This document shows, one piece after another, positions 62,201-64,000 of a DNA stretch of 64,000 nt. Source of the stretch: Melghiribacillus thermohalophilus (GTDB lineage Bacteria > Bacillota > Bacilli > Bacillales > Alkalibacillaceae); the NCBI RefSeq assembly GCF_004342905.1, contig NZ_SMAN01000010.1, forward strand, positions 30,025-94,024. Direction: 5' to 3'. The notes beneath the pieces are model-generated. The model saw nothing but the letters and a program-made list of their open reading frames with translations, ran no database searches and had not been told where the DNA came from. Every line of letters starts with the position of its first letter. Positions within the stretch are counted from its first letter, which is position 1. Both the position numbers and the translations under genes were made by a program.

Positions 62201-62378
62201 GTAGTGCCTGTGCTTGTCGCACCCTACTTGGGTGCGTGGATTGAAATGAAAAATGCTGCGATCATGCCTGTTACGTAATCTAGTCGCACCCTACTTGGGT
62301 GCGTGGATTGAAATTAGCCTGTTGATCTATTACGTGTCTCATTTAGGTCGCACCCTACTTGGGTGCGTGGATTAATTT
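59223..62378 (+). CRISPR. Type I-C CRISPR array, 48 repeats and 47 spacers
   Basis: Repeats are 32 bases, begin GTCGCACCC, TACTT, GGGTGCG and end TGGATTGAAAT; the stem is CGCACCC/GGGTGCG. Spacers are 32-38 bases, mostly 34-35. All internal repeats appear identical. The last (62347-62378) keeps its first 27 bases and ends AATTT, marking the leader-distal end. Two spacers occur twice (60911=61375 and 61243=61576). Counts were made by hand. Confidence 0.97.
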
Positions 62379-63235
62379 CCCTGTGGAGATATACAACAAA
62401 TATTAACTTTTACGAGTTAGACACCATTTAATAGTTTATAAATTATTAGGTATGCCAGAAATGGTATATCTCTTTTATTATTTTTATGCTCATTTATACA
62501 GCTTGGTAAAATCAGAGTCAAATCATTCCAGGTCACACAAAAGTAACAGCTTCACAAACATTCCTTTAGTTCAGTATTTAAAAGAACTGCTTGCAGAAGA
62601 TTTTGTAACATTTCAAAGTGATGAAATCTTTTTCTATACCATTAATCTGCCACAAGTATACACTGGAGGCACCTTACATTTTCGACGATCTCTAGTTATA
62701 CTTTGAAAGATCATCTGACAGTTGGGAGCTAAACTTTCACTATTTTTAATTTGAGTGTAAGTTCCATAAGAATTTCTATTTTTTAATCAGGAAAAGCTGT
62801 AAATGTACTGAAGTTTCAACAAATAACGATATGATATGGTAAAATATAACTAAATATTTTGCCAATCCAATCCTAAACCTTAAGTTTTAAAAAGATCTTT
62901 GTGTTCTCGCGCTTAATCCGCTGTGATAAACCTTTTATTAAATGTGCCCACAAAACCTCATATATATAAAGCTTGAAACATCAATCTCTTGAACGCAAAT
63001 AAAGACCGATCTAAACAGAAAATCTTACATCCAATTCATGTGTTTGTATATAAATAGAAAATAGAGAAGAAAAATGCTGGTATGTAACTTATATCCGAAC
63101 GGATGCTGATAATATCCTTGAAATTAAACGCCCTTGGCTTGATTAATATCGTTTTTTAAGTGATGTAGGATTGAGAACATGAATTAAAAAAGCAAAATGA
63201 AAATGGGAAAGAACATGAAAAGTGAGGAATCTACA
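62379..63235. other. Gene-free flank right of the array
   Basis: About 850 bases. Contains the third GGTATGCC hairpin (62449) and, at 62817-62850, ACAAATAAC..TATGGTAAAAT, which resembles 50850-50877 left of the cas operon. A frame from 62452 (MPEMVYLFYYFYAHLYSL) is not supported by a ribosome site. Left and right flanks thus share two short blocks in the same order. Confidence 0.5.
62449..62480 (+). repeat. GGTATGCC hairpin element, copy 3
   Basis: GGTATGCC/GGTATATC (two G-T pairs) around AGAAAT, then CTCTTTTATT. Same direction as copies 1 and 2; 70 bases after the last CRISPR repeat. Confidence 0.7.
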
Positions 63236-63751
63236 ATGTCTAATCTAAGGGAACTATTATTACAGGTAATGAATGAGTACGGCAACGCAATTACCGAGCG
63301 TTTTGCGGAGCATCCTCTTGGAACGCTGGTGAGAAGTGAAATTCCCGAAAAGATTTTTAAAGTAGCAGATGTTGATCGAGATAGATATGTGGTGAAAGGT
63401 TCAGTAGGGCAAGGAAACTGGGCTAAAGTCCCCTGGATTGCCATTATGAATAAAGAAGTTACTACCACTACTCAAGAAGGTTTTTATCTCGTTTACTTGT
63501 TTAGAGAAGATATGAGCAAGGTCTTTTTAACTTTGGCTCAAGGGGTTACGAAAACAGACCGAGATGAAATGGAAAGGATAAATGAGGATATTCGTGCAAA
63601 ACTAGACATAGACGAGCCACAAATACATAAAAATAATGACTACGTTCTTGGAGAAAGTGATAAGGCAAAAAAATATCAGGAGTCCACAGCTTTATTCATT
63701 GAGTATGAAAGAAATCATATGCCATCCGATGGACAACTGATCTCTGATTAA
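63236..63751 (+). CDS. Stand-alone McrB N-terminal-like (DUF3578) protein
   Basis: ATG 63236 is preferred (GTGAGGAATCTACA upstream); an in-frame ATG at 63197 lacks a site. 171 residues, opening MSNLRELLLQVMNEYGNA, then VVKGSVGQGNWAKVPWIAIM and EGFYLVYLFREDMSKVFLTL, the DUF3578 pattern, ending near KYQESTALFIEYER. In McrB-type proteins this DNA-binding part precedes an AAA+ GTPase domain; here the stop comes directly after it. Either a natural single-domain form or the remnant of a restriction gene. Confidence 0.82.
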   Translation: MSNLRELLLQVMNEYGNAITERFAEHPLGTLVRSEIPEKIFKVADVDRDRYVVKGSVGQGNWAKVPWIAIMNKEVTTTTQEGFYLVYLFREDMSKVFLTLAQGVTKTDRDEMERINEDIRAKLDIDEPQIHKNNDYVLGESDKAKKYQESTALFIEYERNHMPSDGQLISD

Positions 63752-63854
63752 AAACAATGATTATGTATTATGAACAATATATTACCTTACAAAAAGAACA
63801 AGTCACCAATAATATTTTTCAAAAATATCTAATAGAATTTGTAGACAGTAAATA
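63752..63854. other. Short AT-rich gap before IS-like end
   Basis: AT-rich, no gene or RNA seen. Confidence 0.4.
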
Positions 63855-64000
63855 GGTAACGTCAAGAATTTTGTGTAAGCAGGTAAGGTATCCTGCAGAT
63901 TTGCGTTTTTTTTCGTTTCATCATCCCGAAGACCACATGATGAATTTTCAAAAGGTTCAGTCAAGGGCGAAGCAAAGCGACGGGACATTAGTCCGAACCC
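63855..64000 (+). mobile_element. End of an IS256-like insertion element (3' cut by window)
   Basis: Begins GGTAACGTCAAGAATTTTGT, GTAAGC; the reverse complement TTACACAAAATTCTTGACG is typical of IS256-family termini as I recall them. Then a T-rich stretch and GGTTCAGTCAAGGGC..TCCGAACCC at the window edge, the first arm of a longer inverted repeat. No transposase is visible; a remnant of a similar end lies at 18441. Confidence 0.5.

Noticed and set aside
62452..62706. 84-residue frame right of the CRISPR array
   Set aside because: It begins inside the GGTATGCC hairpin, lacks a ribosome site and has the composition of AT-rich non-coding DNA.

Overview
The window reads as chromosome of a low-GC, endospore-forming member of the Bacillales. 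The signs are a YaaH/SleL-type LysM plus GH18 spore-cortex glycosidase, Fur boxes, a cre-like site, an MtnE-type aminotransferase, many GTG/TTG starts with strong GGAGG ribosome sites, and ABC sugar importers without their own ATPase. I cannot name the species.

Layout. 0-2.4 kb: LysM glycosidase (5' truncated by the window) and a thioredoxin-like/TPR protein whose reading frame crosses an in-frame TGA exactly at a redox cysteine position, a probable selenoprotein. 2.5-7.2 kb: Fur-controlled ferric-siderophore ABC importer with an embedded nitroreductase. 7.4-19.6 kb: mixed housekeeping genes (nucleotidyltransferase, toroid-fold protein, heptad-repeat coiled coil, MtnE-like aminotransferase, TraB-type membrane protein, GNAT, SNase/Excalibur nuclease, VanZ-like and small membrane proteins). 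20.0-33.5 kb: one amino-sugar catabolic unit. A secreted glycosidase-like protein, an esterase and an ABC importer feed a ROK kinase, NanE, NagA and NagB, which together convert ManNAc-type sugars to fructose-6-P under an RpiR regulator. DUF4127 and FAD-oxidoreductase genes of unknown role are embedded. 34.2-37.7 kb: PhnDCEE phosphonate-type importer. 38.2-41.6 kb (minus): 2-oxoacid/acetoin-type dehydrogenase E1 alpha, E1 beta, E2 with a cre-like site upstream. 42.0-44.7 kb (minus): acetamidase/formamidase and a Cys-rich unknown. 45.3-48.8 kb: SF2 helicase and WYL regulator, possibly defence related. 49.1-50.8 kb: lipoprotein, membrane protein and a decayed lipoprotein gene. 51.2-62.4 kb: complete type I-C CRISPR-Cas (cas3-5-8-7-4-1-2) with a 48-repeat array. 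63.2 kb to end: a stand-alone McrB-N-like domain protein and the edge of an IS256-like element.

The most interesting signal is upstream of cas3. A diverged copy of the array leader is followed by a single repeat-spacer-repeat unit inside what should be the cas mRNA leader. Its first repeat keeps the crRNA 5' handle. Its second repeat keeps the full processing stem, with one compensatory base-pair change, but has lost its handle. This is the pattern expected if one crRNA-like product is under selection. Its 34-nt spacer matches spacer 1 of the main array at 19 of 34 positions without gaps. The second repeat can also pair alternatively to form a terminator-like hairpin just before the cas3 ribosome site. 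I infer a candidate autoregulatory crRNA-like element; it needs experimental proof.

Several dispersed short hairpin families also run through the window: a REP-like family around TTCGACAGGTGACTGGCACC, a GGTATGCC hairpin that flanks the CRISPR locus in direct orientation, and a CCCCATAACTGTG hairpin. All alignments were done by eye and no database was searched.
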